Shown here: positions 42,998-52,934 of the stretch, piece by piece
How the letters are laid out: each line of letters begins with the position of its first letter
Position numbering within the stretch: position 1 is the stretch's first letter
DNA from: an uncultured Clostridia bacterium
GTDB lineage: Bacteria; Bacillota; Clostridia; Oscillospirales; Acutalibacteraceae
Length of the DNA stretch: 64,000 nucleotides
Assembly (NCBI GenBank): GCA_947581635.1
Contig: CANPVE010000011.1
Location: 1-64,000, forward strand
Direction of reading: 5' to 3'
Program-made: the position numbers and the translations under genes
The notes under the pieces: model-generated
Seen by the model: the letters and a program-made list of their open reading frames with translations, nothing else
Told to the model about the DNA's origin: nothing
Database searches by the model: none

Positions 42998-44034
42998 ATG
43001 ACAGAAAAGCCAGCGCAAAGACTTGACTACATCGATGCTCTGAAAGGGCTGATGGTTGTCTTCGTTGTTCTTGGCCATGTGATAGATGGATATTTAGAGA
43101 GCGCGAAATGGCCAGAATATGAGAATGTCTTGTCATTAATATTTAATATCATTTATAGTTTTCATATGCCTTTATGCTTCATGATAAGTGGATATCTCTA
43201 TCAGCTTGCGTATACTGATCAGAACGGCGCGGTAAAGAGAGAAAAGGTCAGAACTCATGCGATTGATTTTGCGATAATTTATATAGTTTTTTGCATTCTG
43301 TTCTGGGCGACAAAACTAGTTATGTCGGATGCAGTGAATACAGCTGTATCAGTAAAAGACATATTTATGATATGGGCTGTTCCAATGTCGAACTACTGGT
43401 ATTTGTACATTTTGATTGCATTGTATTTCATTTTCTCAATAGATAGATTAAGAAATTTGAAAATTAGATATATGTTTCCGGTACTACTAGCTGTAAATGT
43501 ATTAAGCAATTTGGTTCCGGGAAAAGTATGGTTTCAAGTATCTCGAATAGCATATTATTCATTGTTTTTCTATTTAGGTATGCAATACAGAAAGGATAAG
43601 AACTTTTTCATATTCCGTAAACAGTCAAGTATGACTTGCATGGGTATTGCAGTGGTCATTATGATTCCGTTCCTCATATGCGGCAGAAAGATAAATATAA
43701 TTCCAGTTGTGAATATGATTGTGGCTTTAGGCATATCAATCGGTGTGTGGAACGCTTTAGAAAAGAACAGCAAGTTTAGTGGGGGGGGGTACTCCGCATA
43801 TGCGGTATCAACATGTTAGAGATATATGTATGTCATATTTTTATAATTGCGGGGCTGCGCCTACTACTGACCAAAATCCATATAAATACAATCTGGATCT
43901 GCATACCAGTTAACACAATTGCAGGCTTAATATTACCGGTCACATTAAGTGAGCTGTCAAAAAGGCTGGGTATTCATAATGCGATTTTCAGGCCTTACAG
44001 CTACATTAAAGGATTGGACAAATCTAAAAAATAG
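42998..44034 (+). pseudogene. Acyltransferase family 3 protein, out of frame at a G9 tract (phase-variable candidate)
   Basis: ATG 42998 (GAGGAG upstream) opens a 273-aa frame with the acyltransferase-3 start YIDALKGLMVVFVVLGHVID, including the catalytic His, then FHMPLCFMISGYLY and about eight membrane helices. At 43781-43789 a run of nine G shifts the frame into an early stop (43819). The rest of the protein (MLEIYVCHIFIIAGLRL onwards, 73 aa) continues in the next frame to 44034. Seven or ten G would restore one protein of about 345 aa. Such enzymes O-acetylate extracellular polysaccharide. The defect lying exactly in a homopolymer points to slipped-strand phase variation, or to a sequencing/assembly error. 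Confidence 0.75.
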
Positions 44035-44051
44035 ATATGAGGAACGAGCAG

Positions 44052-44870
44052 ATGGAGTACAGCATAAAAATTATTGTGGCAGCTCATAAGAAGAGCCCCA
44101 TGCCAAAAGATAAACTATATTTGCCTCTGCATGTAGGGGCAGCTGGGAAATTCAATAAAGATGGAACACCGGTAGATTTCGGTTATACAAGGGATGATAC
44201 CGGAGACAACATTTCTGCATTGAATGCGAACTTCGGTACACAGACTGGTCTTTATTGGATTTGGAAGAACGTGGATGCTGATTATAAAGGACTGGTCCAC
44301 TATCGCCGCTATTTTGTAGGCTCAAAGGCAGATAAGAAGAACATGATTGGATCAGCAATAACTTATGATGAGATCAAACCCATGTTGGGTAAGTATAAGG
44401 TTTTTACTCCCCAGAAGCGGTGGTATGTAATTGAAACGCTGTGTTCTCACTATGCACATACTCATGATGGAAAGCATTTTCAGATTGTAAAAAAGATCAT
44501 CGAGAATGACTGTCCTGAATATCTTAGCGCATTAAATAAGGTGCTTAAACGTCGATGGGGCTATATGTTTAACATGATGATTCTGCAAAAGGATCTGATG
44601 GATGACTATTGTTCATGGCTGTTTAATATTCTGTTTAAGGCATATGAACAGATCAATGTGGCTGGAATGAGCGACTTTGATAAACGCTTTTGTGGAAGAA
44701 TCAGCGAAATCCTATTTGACGTATGGCTGGAGAACAAGATAGAAAGAGGTACAGTTCAGAAAAATGAGATAAAAGAACTTCCTTATATAGAAGATGTAGA
44801 TTGGAGATATAAGATTAAGGCATTCCTGAGCGCCAAGTTTACCAAGAAGAAGTACGGGAGGAGTTCATAA
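44052..44870 (+). CDS. DUF4422-type glycosyltransferase
   Basis: ATG 44052 has GAGGAACGAG nearby; an in-frame ATG at 44037 lacks an RBS. The product (about 272 aa) shows the DUF4422 pattern: IIVAAHKKSPMPKD at the start, LHVGAAG, GDNISALNANFGTQTGLYWI, then VHYRRYF and a YMFNMMILQKDLMDDYCSWL segment. These capsule-locus enzymes transfer sugars (galactofuranosyltransferase-like) in the cytoplasm. It directly precedes UDP-galactopyranose mutase, with a 1-bp overlap of stop and start. Confidence 0.8.
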   Translation: MEYSIKIIVAAHKKSPMPKDKLYLPLHVGAAGKFNKDGTPVDFGYTRDDTGDNISALNANFGTQTGLYWIWKNVDADYKGLVHYRRYFVGSKADKKNMIGSAITYDEIKPMLGKYKVFTPQKRWYVIETLCSHYAHTHDGKHFQIVKKIIENDCPEYLSALNKVLKRRWGYMFNMMILQKDLMDDYCSWLFNILFKAYEQINVAGMSDFDKRFCGRISEILFDVWLENKIERGTVQKNEIKELPYIEDVDWRYKIKAFLSAKFTKKKYGRSS

Positions 44871-45958
44871 TGTATTTTAAATATGTTGTCGTTGGAGCCG
44901 GATTGGCTGGGATAACGGTTGCGGAGCGGATTGCAACGCAGCTGCACGAGAAAGTGCTGGTAATCGAGAAGAGGAATCATATCGGTGGAAATGTGTATGA
45001 TACATATGATGACGCTGGTATCCTTGTGCAGATGTATGGACCACATACATTTCACACGAATGACAAAGAGGTTTTTGATTACATATGCCAGTACTGTGAC
45101 TGGCATGAATATCAGCACAGGGTACTGTCCTATGTGAATGGAAACTTTGTCCCGATGCCGATTTCTTTGGAGACAATAAACCAGCTTTACAATATGAACC
45201 TCTCTGAAGACGAGATGGAAGCTTTCATTGAAAGCCGTAAAGTAAAGATTGACGAAATAAAGACCAGTGAGGACGTGGTACTGAGCCAGGGCGGCTATGA
45301 CATTTATGAAAAATTCTTTAAATACTTTACTATCAAACAGTGGGGCGTTTCACCTGCCGAATTGGACAAAACTGTAATCAGCCGTATCCCATTCCGCAAA
45401 AACAGGGATACTAGGTATTTTACAGATAAATATCAGGGGAATCCGCAGGGTGGATTTACAAAGATGTGCGAAAGAATGCTGGATCATCCTGAAATCACCG
45501 TCATGCTAAACACGGATTATAAAGACGTGATAGATGACATTGAATATGAAAAACTTATTTATACGGGTCCTATTGATTATTTCTTCGATTATCAATTTGG
45601 GAAGCTGAAATGGCGCAGTATAAGGTTCATCTTTGAGACGCATGATTGCGAATCCTATCAGCCCGTTGCAAGCACTCGTTGGCCAATGGATTATGATTAT
45701 ACGAGAATCACAGAGTTTAAAAAGATGACAGGGCAGAAGAGTGATAAAACTACGATCTTGAAGGAAATCCCGTGTGATGGTGATGAGCCGTTTTATACAT
45801 TCCCGACACAGGAATGGAAAGAACTGGCGCAAAAATACCGGGATGAGGCAGAGAAAGAGCAAAACATTATCTTTCTTGGGCGTCTTGCTGAGTACAGGTA
45901 TTATGATATGGATGATGTCATAAGAAGAGCCCTGGATGTGTTTGAGGAGATAAGATGA
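44870..45958 (+). CDS. glf: UDP-galactopyranose mutase
   Basis: The 362-aa flavoenzyme begins with the FAD loop VVVGAGLAGITVAERIA, followed by EKRNHIGGNVYD and YGPHTFHT. It has the substrate-binding Arg in SRIPFRKNRDTRYF (about 170) and QGNPQGGFTKM (about 187), and ends with GRLAEYRYYDMDDVI. It converts UDP-galactopyranose to UDP-galactofuranose, so the polysaccharide probably contains galactofuranose. ATGA overlap with the downstream glycosyltransferase indicates coupled translation. Confidence 0.92.
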   Translation: MYFKYVVVGAGLAGITVAERIATQLHEKVLVIEKRNHIGGNVYDTYDDAGILVQMYGPHTFHTNDKEVFDYICQYCDWHEYQHRVLSYVNGNFVPMPISLETINQLYNMNLSEDEMEAFIESRKVKIDEIKTSEDVVLSQGGYDIYEKFFKYFTIKQWGVSPAELDKTVISRIPFRKNRDTRYFTDKYQGNPQGGFTKMCERMLDHPEITVMLNTDYKDVIDDIEYEKLIYTGPIDYFFDYQFGKLKWRSIRFIFETHDCESYQPVASTRWPMDYDYTRITEFKKMTGQKSDKTTILKEIPCDGDEPFYTFPTQEWKELAQKYRDEAEKEQNIIFLGRLAEYRYYDMDDVIRRALDVFEEIR

Positions 45959-47049
45959 GGGTATTAGTGTTAACGAATGGATATCCGGATCCATCCGGAG
46001 GTAAATCCAGGATGTTTGTTCATGTAAGGAATACCTATTACGTAAGCCATGGAATTAGCCTGGATGTATTGAACTTTTCTGCAAAACATCCGTATGAAAT
46101 TGATGGTATCCAAGTGATTACAGAAAACGAATATAAACAAGGTGAGTATGATATCGCGGTATGCCATTCCTGCAATTTAAGGCACCACTATCGGTTTATG
46201 AAGAAACATGAAAAGGAATTTCGGCATATATTCTTTTTCTTTCATGGTTTTGAAATTTTGTATATGAATCATTCTTACCCAAAACCGTACCCATATCTGA
46301 AAGAAAGCAAGTGGCTGTTCAGACTTTCGAGAGAAGTATATGACCATATAAAAATAAGTATCTGGTCAAAGTATTACAAAGAATTAGCCAATAAATCACA
46401 CTTTATCTTTGTGAGCAATTGGATATTTGAAAAGTTTAAGGAGAATATCATGGGGAACAAGACAGGACTCCCGGGGGGAGACAGATATACTGTTATTAAC
46501 AACAGCGTAGGTACCCCATTTCAAAATGGTAAATATGACTTCCTGTCTCCGAAAAAATATGACTGTATAACTATCCGCTCAAATTTAGACGGATCAAAAT
46601 ACAGCATAGACACTGTATGTCTGATTGCCGAAAGCAATCCGGATATGAGTTTCTTGGTAATCGGAAGAGGGAACTATTTCAAATACAATAAACTGCCAGA
46701 TAATATGATGCTGATAGAGGACATACTTGGGCACGAGGAGATTCTGAGTTATCTGAACCAATCCAGATGCGCATTGATGCCGACCAGACAAGATACTCAA
46801 GGGGTAATGGCATGTGAAATGGCAACATTAGGTATGCCGATGATAACCTCAGACATTGCGGTATGCCACGAATTTTTCGATAACATTCCGAATGTCAGGT
46901 TCTTAAAAGATGAACAGGAAATATGCGGATTGAATGGATTGATCAAAGAGATGGAAGAACATTTTCCCTATGATAAGCCAGAAGAGTGGTTTGCCGAAAA
47001 TACTATAAGAAAAGAAGTAGAGCTTATCAAACAGGAAATGACTGCATAG
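45955..47049 (+). CDS. Glycosyltransferase family 4-like protein
   Basis: The 364-aa product shows a GT-B fold: RVLVLTNGYPDPSGGKSRMF at the N-terminus. A C-terminal donor-site region has LNQSRCALMPTRQDTQGV and then CEMATLGMPMITSDI with the conserved Glu (about residue 284). It probably transfers a sugar onto the lipid-linked repeat unit. A G6 tract (about 46476) lies within the frame without disrupting it. Confidence 0.75.
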   Translation: MRVLVLTNGYPDPSGGKSRMFVHVRNTYYVSHGISLDVLNFSAKHPYEIDGIQVITENEYKQGEYDIAVCHSCNLRHHYRFMKKHEKEFRHIFFFFHGFEILYMNHSYPKPYPYLKESKWLFRLSREVYDHIKISIWSKYYKELANKSHFIFVSNWIFEKFKENIMGNKTGLPGGDRYTVINNSVGTPFQNGKYDFLSPKKYDCITIRSNLDGSKYSIDTVCLIAESNPDMSFLVIGRGNYFKYNKLPDNMMLIEDILGHEEILSYLNQSRCALMPTRQDTQGVMACEMATLGMPMITSDIAVCHEFFDNIPNVRFLKDEQEICGLNGLIKEMEEHFPYDKPEEWFAENTIRKEVELIKQEMTA

Positions 47050-47213
47050 ACAAAATATTATCTTCCCTTATGATAATACAGTTTTCATAATACAGTTTTC
47101 CTCACCCGCTATACCGCATAAGAGATTTCTGTTGTATTCGATGTCCTTACTGGTATTGTATTTCTGCCAGGAACAGAAGGCGGAAGGACACAACGGAAAA
47201 CTCGAATGGGGAA

Positions 47214-47540
47214 ATGACGGTAAAACACCCTAAAATACTTGTGTTGTTTGACATCACAACAAGTATCCTTAACCGTATTCGAGAAGTACTGTTGGAAGTC
47301 AATCCGGATGTCGTTTTAGTCCATGGTGACACAACAGAACGTCCGGAAGGGATTTCTGCCGGCACTCTCAAGCTCATTGGAACCAGTGAGGATACGATTT
47401 ATTCTGAGTTCAAGCATTTGCTGACAGATAAATCGGCCTATGACGCGATGGCAAAAGCGAGTAACCCTTACGGAGATGGGTATGCGAGTAAGAGGATAGC
47501 TGATGTGTTAGCGGGGCAGAAAAAGACAGAGGGTAGTTAA
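47214..47540 (+). pseudogene. UDP-GlcNAc 2-epimerase remnant with internal deletion
   Basis: The 108-aa frame fuses two distant parts of WecB/MnaA-type epimerases. FDITTSILNRIREVLLEVNP plus VVLVHGDTT belong near residue 60-95. TERPEGISAGTLKLIGT and the ASNPYGDGYASKRIADVL tail belong near the C-terminus. About 200 residues between HGDTT and ERPEG, including the active site, are missing. The N-terminal start is also lost; 47050-47213 shows only short debris. Non-functional. Confidence 0.75.
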
Positions 47541-48680
47541 ATGATCAACGCTTTATGTAAAAAGGCATATTTTACATTGTTCTATATTTGGTTCACGGTT
47601 AAATGCCATTTTATTTTCGAACATGAATATCATAAAGGACAGTTAAGTTATCTGTCCCAGCATGATTATCAAGTCTGGAAGAAATCGTTTCGTAAAATGT
47701 TCCGGGATCACTATAGGGCAAATTATGGAATAAAGAAATATATATTGATTGAACAATTTGCTAAAGCAAAAATTGAAATTATAAAGAAAACTAAATTCAG
47801 AAATAATAATGTGCCTGCTGTTGTATTGTGTGTGAGAAACGACAGGCGGCGCATAGAAATGCTGGTAAGGCACTACAGATCAATCGGTGTGGAGAAATTT
47901 ATCTTCCTGGATAACGGCTCTACGGATGGAACACTGGAATGGATGCAGGAACAGGAGGATATTGATCTCTTCACTACGAAAGACCAATACAGTTCGTTTG
48001 TGAAGGAAGCATGGATCAACCGGTTAGTCAGCTACTATGGGTTTGACCATTGGTATATACTTACTGACTCTGATGAGCTTGTTACATATATAAATATGGA
48101 GCAGCATTCCCTGGAGGATGTAATAAGGTATGCCGTAAAGAATAAGATAGAAAGAATTGAAGGCCTTACATTAGATATGTACTCAGATAAAGGTCTATTT
48201 GAAGGTGGCATCCAAGAAGCCGACATAGAGAAAGTTTACTGCTGGATGGATTCAGACAGTTACACGACCGAAAAGAGGAAGGTCTGTGGGATTGACACAG
48301 TAGCTATGGTAGGCGGACCGAGGAGTAGAAGCATGAATGTTACCCCCTCGCTTATGAAATATCCTCTCGTATGGTTCTCTGAGGGGACGATCAGCGCCGA
48401 CGCACATTTTCAGTATCCTTATATTAAGATGAACTCAGCACCTTGTTATTTTGGTATACGGCATTATAAGTTCTTACCGGAAGATCAGAAAGAGTATCTT
48501 CGCAGAGCGGAGCCTGGTGCAGGCTTTTCCGCAGGGGTTGTAAAGGGCGGGTATTACAAAAAGTATATGGAGATTGGAATGAAAGAAGATGCTTCATTCA
48601 TGTACCCGAATAGCATTCAATACGAGGATTCAAGTTCACTGAGCAAAATAGCGCTAATACAGCCCATTGCTTTTGATTGA
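47541..48680 (+). CDS. Glycosyltransferase family 2/92-like protein
   Basis: The 379-aa protein has an N-terminal hydrophobic stretch and then the pattern of Glyco_tranf_2_4/GT92-like transferases: VVLCVRNDRRRIEMLVRHYR, then SIGVEKFIFLDNGSTDGTLE (about residue 115). It also has the metal-binding DSDELV (about 175), GPRSR and HYKF. It begins directly at the stop of the epimerase remnant. Expected to add a sugar to the capsule repeat; the donor is unknown. Confidence 0.75.
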   Translation: MINALCKKAYFTLFYIWFTVKCHFIFEHEYHKGQLSYLSQHDYQVWKKSFRKMFRDHYRANYGIKKYILIEQFAKAKIEIIKKTKFRNNNVPAVVLCVRNDRRRIEMLVRHYRSIGVEKFIFLDNGSTDGTLEWMQEQEDIDLFTTKDQYSSFVKEAWINRLVSYYGFDHWYILTDSDELVTYINMEQHSLEDVIRYAVKNKIERIEGLTLDMYSDKGLFEGGIQEADIEKVYCWMDSDSYTTEKRKVCGIDTVAMVGGPRSRSMNVTPSLMKYPLVWFSEGTISADAHFQYPYIKMNSAPCYFGIRHYKFLPEDQKEYLRRAEPGAGFSAGVVKGGYYKKYMEIGMKEDASFMYPNSIQYEDSSSLSKIALIQPIAFD

Positions 48681-48689
48681 GAGGTTCAA

Positions 48690-49012
48690 ATGATTGACAG
48701 TAAAACAAAATTAAAAGAATACCTTGTGGAAGTATCGTGATATCGAAAAATGCACATATAGGAGAGTACTGCAGGATCCATGTAGGTGTGAATATCGGTG
48801 AAAATGTAGAAGTTGGAGATCGCGTATACATTGGACCAGGAGTGAAGATCTTTAACCATTCAAAAGTAGCTGATGATATCGCAATAGGTGCTAATGCAAT
48901 AGTCAATAAAAGTTTTAATGAGCCAGGTATCAGTATTGCAGGGATACCTGCAAAGAAGATCAGTGATAAGGACTCATCCAGACTGCTTTACACAGGCCGC
49001 AGAAACAGCTAA
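48690..49012 (+). pseudogene. Serine acetyltransferase-like hexapeptide protein, internal deletion
   Basis: ATG 48690 (GAGAGGTTC upstream) gives only 16 codons (IDSKTKLKEYL...) before a stop at 48738. From about 48728 another frame reads GSIVISKNAHIGEYCRIHVG and continues through left-handed beta-helix repeats (IGENVEVGDRVYIGPG, IAIGANAIVNKSF) to 49012. In intact relatives these blocks are separated by roughly 60-80 residues, so a deletion fused them out of frame. A truncated 91-aa product from ATG 48737 is conceivable. Confidence 0.65.
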
Positions 49013-49065
49013 GAATGAGGAAAGTAGAAACTTAGAAAAGAAATAACATCGAATGGAGAATTATT

Positions 49066-50130
49066 ATGCCGAAGATTTCAATCATCATTCCTGTATATAA
49101 TGTAGAAAAATATGTCGGGGACTGCATAAAAAGTGTAATTAAACAATCTATGACGGATATTGAACTGATCCTTGTGGATGACGGCAGTTTAGACGAAAGT
49201 GGAAAGATATGTGACACCTATGCAGCAGAGGATTCAAGGATCAGGGTAATACATAAGAAGAATGGCGGTGTCGGTGCAGCTCGTAATGACGGGTTAAAGC
49301 AGGCATCCGGGGACTGGGTCATTTTCTGTGATTCAGATGACTGGATGGAGCCAAATGCACTGCAGGAATTGGTTGAAGCCGGTGAAAAGAGTCATGCTGA
49401 TGTTGTTTTTGGTGATGTCAATTTAGTTTACAGCGATAAAGTAAAAAGAGCTGTATTTTATAAAGATACCTTTGTTACAAAAGAAAGAGAGATCATTGAT
49501 AAGCTTATAGCCGCTGATTTCTGTAAAACATATTGCTTTAATCCCTCTCAAGAAGGACCAGCATTTGGTTATGGCGGACCATGGAATAAGCTGGTGCGTC
49601 GTCAATTGCTTATAGAAAGCAACATTACATTTGATTTACGAGTGAAAGGTATTTTCGATGACATATTATACACAGCCTATATTTTTGCAAATGCTAATAT
49701 TGTTCAATATACGCATGCAGTAGTCTATAACTATCGCCAATTAGGAACGTCCATTACTCATGGCTTTAAAGGGAATCTGATTCAGATCAATTCTGCAATA
49801 TTTCATTCGTGGGATGAGTTTCTGGATAGGTATGGATCTGACGGAAGGTTTCGTAAACCGTATTTGGCAATGGTTATGAGAAGGTTCAGGAGCCTGTTTG
49901 ATTATTACTTCTTTCATGATAATAATACAAAACCTCTTAAGGAACAGCTTTCTGAACTGGATTCACTCATCAAAACTGATCCGTATTGTACAGCAATAAA
50001 GGAAGCTGACAGCCATATGCTGGCTAACCGTATGGATAAGCTTTTGCAGAAGGTAGCGCGTAGCTCATCAGCAAGAACCGTGTGGCTTGCGGTTAAAGTT
50101 TATTATTCAGTAATGCGGTTTAAAGCTTAA
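49066..50130 (+). CDS. Glycosyltransferase family 2 protein
   Basis: The 354-aa GT-A enzyme starts PKISIIIPVYNVEKYVGDCI and has LVDDGSLDESGKICD (about residue 38), KNGGVGAARNDGL (about 66) and the metal-binding CDSDDWM (about 90). The acceptor domain includes GGPWNKLVRRQLL and FDDILYTAYI. It is a standard capsule/EPS glycosyltransferase adding a sugar at the cytoplasmic face. It begins 53 bp after the acetyltransferase remnant with its own RBS, in the same orientation as its neighbours. Confidence 0.85.
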   Translation: MPKISIIIPVYNVEKYVGDCIKSVIKQSMTDIELILVDDGSLDESGKICDTYAAEDSRIRVIHKKNGGVGAARNDGLKQASGDWVIFCDSDDWMEPNALQELVEAGEKSHADVVFGDVNLVYSDKVKRAVFYKDTFVTKEREIIDKLIAADFCKTYCFNPSQEGPAFGYGGPWNKLVRRQLLIESNITFDLRVKGIFDDILYTAYIFANANIVQYTHAVVYNYRQLGTSITHGFKGNLIQINSAIFHSWDEFLDRYGSDGRFRKPYLAMVMRRFRSLFDYYFFHDNNTKPLKEQLSELDSLIKTDPYCTAIKEADSHMLANRMDKLLQKVARSSSARTVWLAVKVYYSVMRFKA

Positions 50131-50156
50131 TCTTATAGCAAAGGAAGGAAGCTGGA

Positions 50157-51422
50157 ATGAGCATTAAATCTGATATAAAGAATCTCATAGGTCCTCAAAA
50201 TGTAAGTCGGATTCAAACGGGTAAGGCACTGCTTAAATATATAGGTAGCAATATGCCAGGGTCCCCTGATCGCTTCACTTTAAAATCCGGTGAATGGAAT
50301 GAACCGCTGGTTTTTAGTCAGCCTGGCAAGCATGTGTTTTTTGGTTATTATGATATACAGCAGATAAGCAGAAAACAGGATAAAATGCTCGTTACAATGA
50401 TCCCTCTAAGGGCGGATACTCAAAAAGACAAAGCTGAACTGCAGTGGATCGATTTAGAGTCAGGAGAATACCATGCCATTAACACTACAACTGCCTGGTG
50501 CTGGCAGCAGGGAGCACGGCTGCGGTGGCATCCGTTTATGGAAGATCTTGTTCTGTACAATGATGTAGAGAAAGATCGATATGTTACCCGTCTCTATGAC
50601 TTAAACAAGAGATGTACACTGGAAGTTTTCCCAAGAGCCATGTACGATGTTTCACCAGATTTTTGCTATGGGTTATCGCTTAATTATTCAAGATTACAAA
50701 GACTACGTCCAGGCTATGGATATAATACGCTCCCTGATCATACTGTGAACGAAAAGGTCCCCGAAGGAGACGGTATTTTTCTGGTTGATCTGAAGACCGG
50801 CGAGGTAAAATGCATAATCACCTACGAGGAATTGGTGGAAAGAACACCAGAAGCCCGAAATGAGTGGAACTATATCAACCACATTAGCATAGCTCCAGAC
50901 GGGAAACATTTCATATTCTTTCATTTGTATACCCCGGAAGTCGGCGGAAGATGGCATGCAAAGCTTTATGTAGCCAAACAAGATGGATCGGATTTGCAAT
51001 GCCTGGAAGAGGAATATATTACTTCACATTATTGCTGGAAGAATGAAAATGAGTTATTAACCACAACTGTAGGGAGAAACGGAAATCGTTCCTATTATTT
51101 TTCCTACAATATTACAGATAAGAAACGAGTAACTGTAGACAGTGAGCATTTAACACATGACGGGCATCCGTCCTTTCTACCGGACAAGGAATATTTTATT
51201 GCTGATACATATCCGCTGAACAGATGCATGCAGCACTTATTTTCTTCGTCAATTGATGGCAGGACATATAACCCGATATGCGATCTATATTCAGATCCAC
51301 GTCTATATGGAGAAAAGCGATGTGATCTGCACCCACGGATCACACCAGACGGCAGGTTTATAACTGTAGATTCTACATATAGGGAAGGAAAGCGAAACGT
51401 ATTGCTTTTCCAACACAAATAA
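50157..51422 (+). CDS. Beta-propeller (PD40/WD40-like) protein of the polysaccharide locus
   Basis: This 421-aa protein has repeated TolB-like blades: ISIAPDGKHFIFFH, HPSFLPDKEYFIADTYP, and RITPDGRFITVDSTY followed by REGKRNVLLF. It lacks a signal peptide. Proteins of this shape occur in capsule loci; some resemble oligogalacturonate-lyase-type propellers. A role in processing or modifying a uronic-acid sugar is possible, but no catalytic residues can be assigned. It follows the GT2 gene by 26 bp and precedes the polymerase gene by about 50 bp. Confidence 0.6.
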   Translation: MSIKSDIKNLIGPQNVSRIQTGKALLKYIGSNMPGSPDRFTLKSGEWNEPLVFSQPGKHVFFGYYDIQQISRKQDKMLVTMIPLRADTQKDKAELQWIDLESGEYHAINTTTAWCWQQGARLRWHPFMEDLVLYNDVEKDRYVTRLYDLNKRCTLEVFPRAMYDVSPDFCYGLSLNYSRLQRLRPGYGYNTLPDHTVNEKVPEGDGIFLVDLKTGEVKCIITYEELVERTPEARNEWNYINHISIAPDGKHFIFFHLYTPEVGGRWHAKLYVAKQDGSDLQCLEEEYITSHYCWKNENELLTTTVGRNGNRSYYFSYNITDKKRVTVDSEHLTHDGHPSFLPDKEYFIADTYPLNRCMQHLFSSSIDGRTYNPICDLYSDPRLYGEKRCDLHPRITPDGRFITVDSTYREGKRNVLLFQHK

Positions 51423-51475
51423 TAATCATAGTCATTCTTTGAATTAGAGTGAACAAGCGGAAGGACAGTGAATTT

Positions 51476-52750
51476 ATGATAAAAGGAATCGATGGCAAAA
51501 AGAATCATATAAGGTTCACTGTAGATGGATTTCTTGAATCCATTCTGGTTATTTTAATGATATTGAACTGCAATTCTATCTACGGCCGTCTTGCAACAAC
51601 TACATTCTATATTGAGGAAATGACAACTGTTCTGGTTGTACTATTATTCATTATATGCACTCAAAAAATAAATATAAAGAAAAAAGTGTTTCATTTTGTA
51701 GTAGGAGTTGAATTGTTATCACTTCTTTATTTGCTTGCAAGATATTCATCCAGTGATAAAAGCAATTTCATATTACAATTTATTATATTTTTGCCCTGCA
51801 TGGTTCTTTACCTGTCTCAAAATCGTGCTAAAAGAGGAATTTTCAGTATTTATGAGAAATTCTCCAAATATATTTTTATAATATCAACATTCTCCAGTGT
51901 TGTGTGGTTTTTAGCTGAGATAGTCCACGCAATCACTCCTAACGTTACTGTAAACATTACATGGGGTACAACACATGCTGTTCAAGGCTTCTATGGTCTT
52001 TATTTTGAAACACAAAAGGAAAACACTTTTGGAATTTTTATGTTTAGAAATACCGGAATATTTTGCGAAGCTCCAATGCATTCGTTGGTTTTGACATTAG
52101 CCTTAATCTACGAAATGTTTTTGAATAATGGGAAAAACAAAACTCGTATTTTAATTTTATGCATATACATTGTAACAACATTTTCTTTAACCGGGATTTT
52201 ATGTATTGCAATAGTGTTCTTGCTGAAATATTGGAAAAGCATACATTCTAAAAAGCGAATAGTAAGAATTCTATATTATATGGTATTTTGCGCTCTTGCA
52301 ATAGGAGCGATTATATCAGCTAATTTTCTTATTAATATAAAGTCAGGTACTGGCTCGTATACTCTCCGAATGATCGATTATATTGTTGGCATTAGAGCGT
52401 GGATGGACAATCCGATATTTGGAACAGGTTATAATGTGTTATCTAATTTATATGATTATAAAACAGCTCTAATGATTGATGCCGGGATGAATCAAAGAGG
52501 AATAGGATTTAGTAACTCCATGACAGCAATATTTGGCCAAGGAGGATTGATACTTACATTAATATATTTAACGCCTTTTGTAGTAATAATAGCTAAAAAG
52601 AAAGAAATTAATCTAAAGAGTTGGAGTATTATGATATTGACATTGCTGACTACAACTATTTTCCATGCAAGGTATGTAATCTTTTATTTTCTTGCTTTAG
52701 CTTATGTCGTTGCTTTTGAATTTGGAACCACAAAAATCGAAAAGCAATAG
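51476..52750 (+). CDS. O-antigen/capsule polymerase (Wzy-like)
   Basis: The frame is open from GTG 51449; ATG 51476 is preferred (GGAAGG upstream). The product, about 424 aa, is highly hydrophobic with 10-12 helices and a large loop (about residues 150-200) typical of Wzy polymerases and O-antigen ligases. AT content is higher than its neighbours, which is usual for wzy genes. It would polymerise repeat units on the outer face after flipping by the Wzx at 57296. Confidence 0.75.
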   Translation: MIKGIDGKKNHIRFTVDGFLESILVILMILNCNSIYGRLATTTFYIEEMTTVLVVLLFIICTQKINIKKKVFHFVVGVELLSLLYLLARYSSSDKSNFILQFIIFLPCMVLYLSQNRAKRGIFSIYEKFSKYIFIISTFSSVVWFLAEIVHAITPNVTVNITWGTTHAVQGFYGLYFETQKENTFGIFMFRNTGIFCEAPMHSLVLTLALIYEMFLNNGKNKTRILILCIYIVTTFSLTGILCIAIVFLLKYWKSIHSKKRIVRILYYMVFCALAIGAIISANFLINIKSGTGSYTLRMIDYIVGIRAWMDNPIFGTGYNVLSNLYDYKTALMIDAGMNQRGIGFSNSMTAIFGQGGLILTLIYLTPFVVIIAKKKEINLKSWSIMILTLLTTTIFHARYVIFYFLALAYVVAFEFGTTKIEKQ

Positions 52751-52934
52751 TAATTTATGTAAGCGTCCTTCCATGCACCACTAAAAAGTCAGAGTAGAAT
52801 CGAGGAGGTTTAAACATATTAGTGTGTTTACTCTTATTAATCTACATGGTTAATTCGTTCCAACAAATACTATGGAAACGCTGATTAAATCTACCCAAAA
52901 AGGGGAAGGTGTGGTATAATAGAGGAAAGCGAAA

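Noticed and set aside
46475..46481. G6 tract in the GT4 glycosyltransferase as a third phase-variation site
   Set aside because: The frame is intact through it and six G is common by chance; no truncated partner frame exists.
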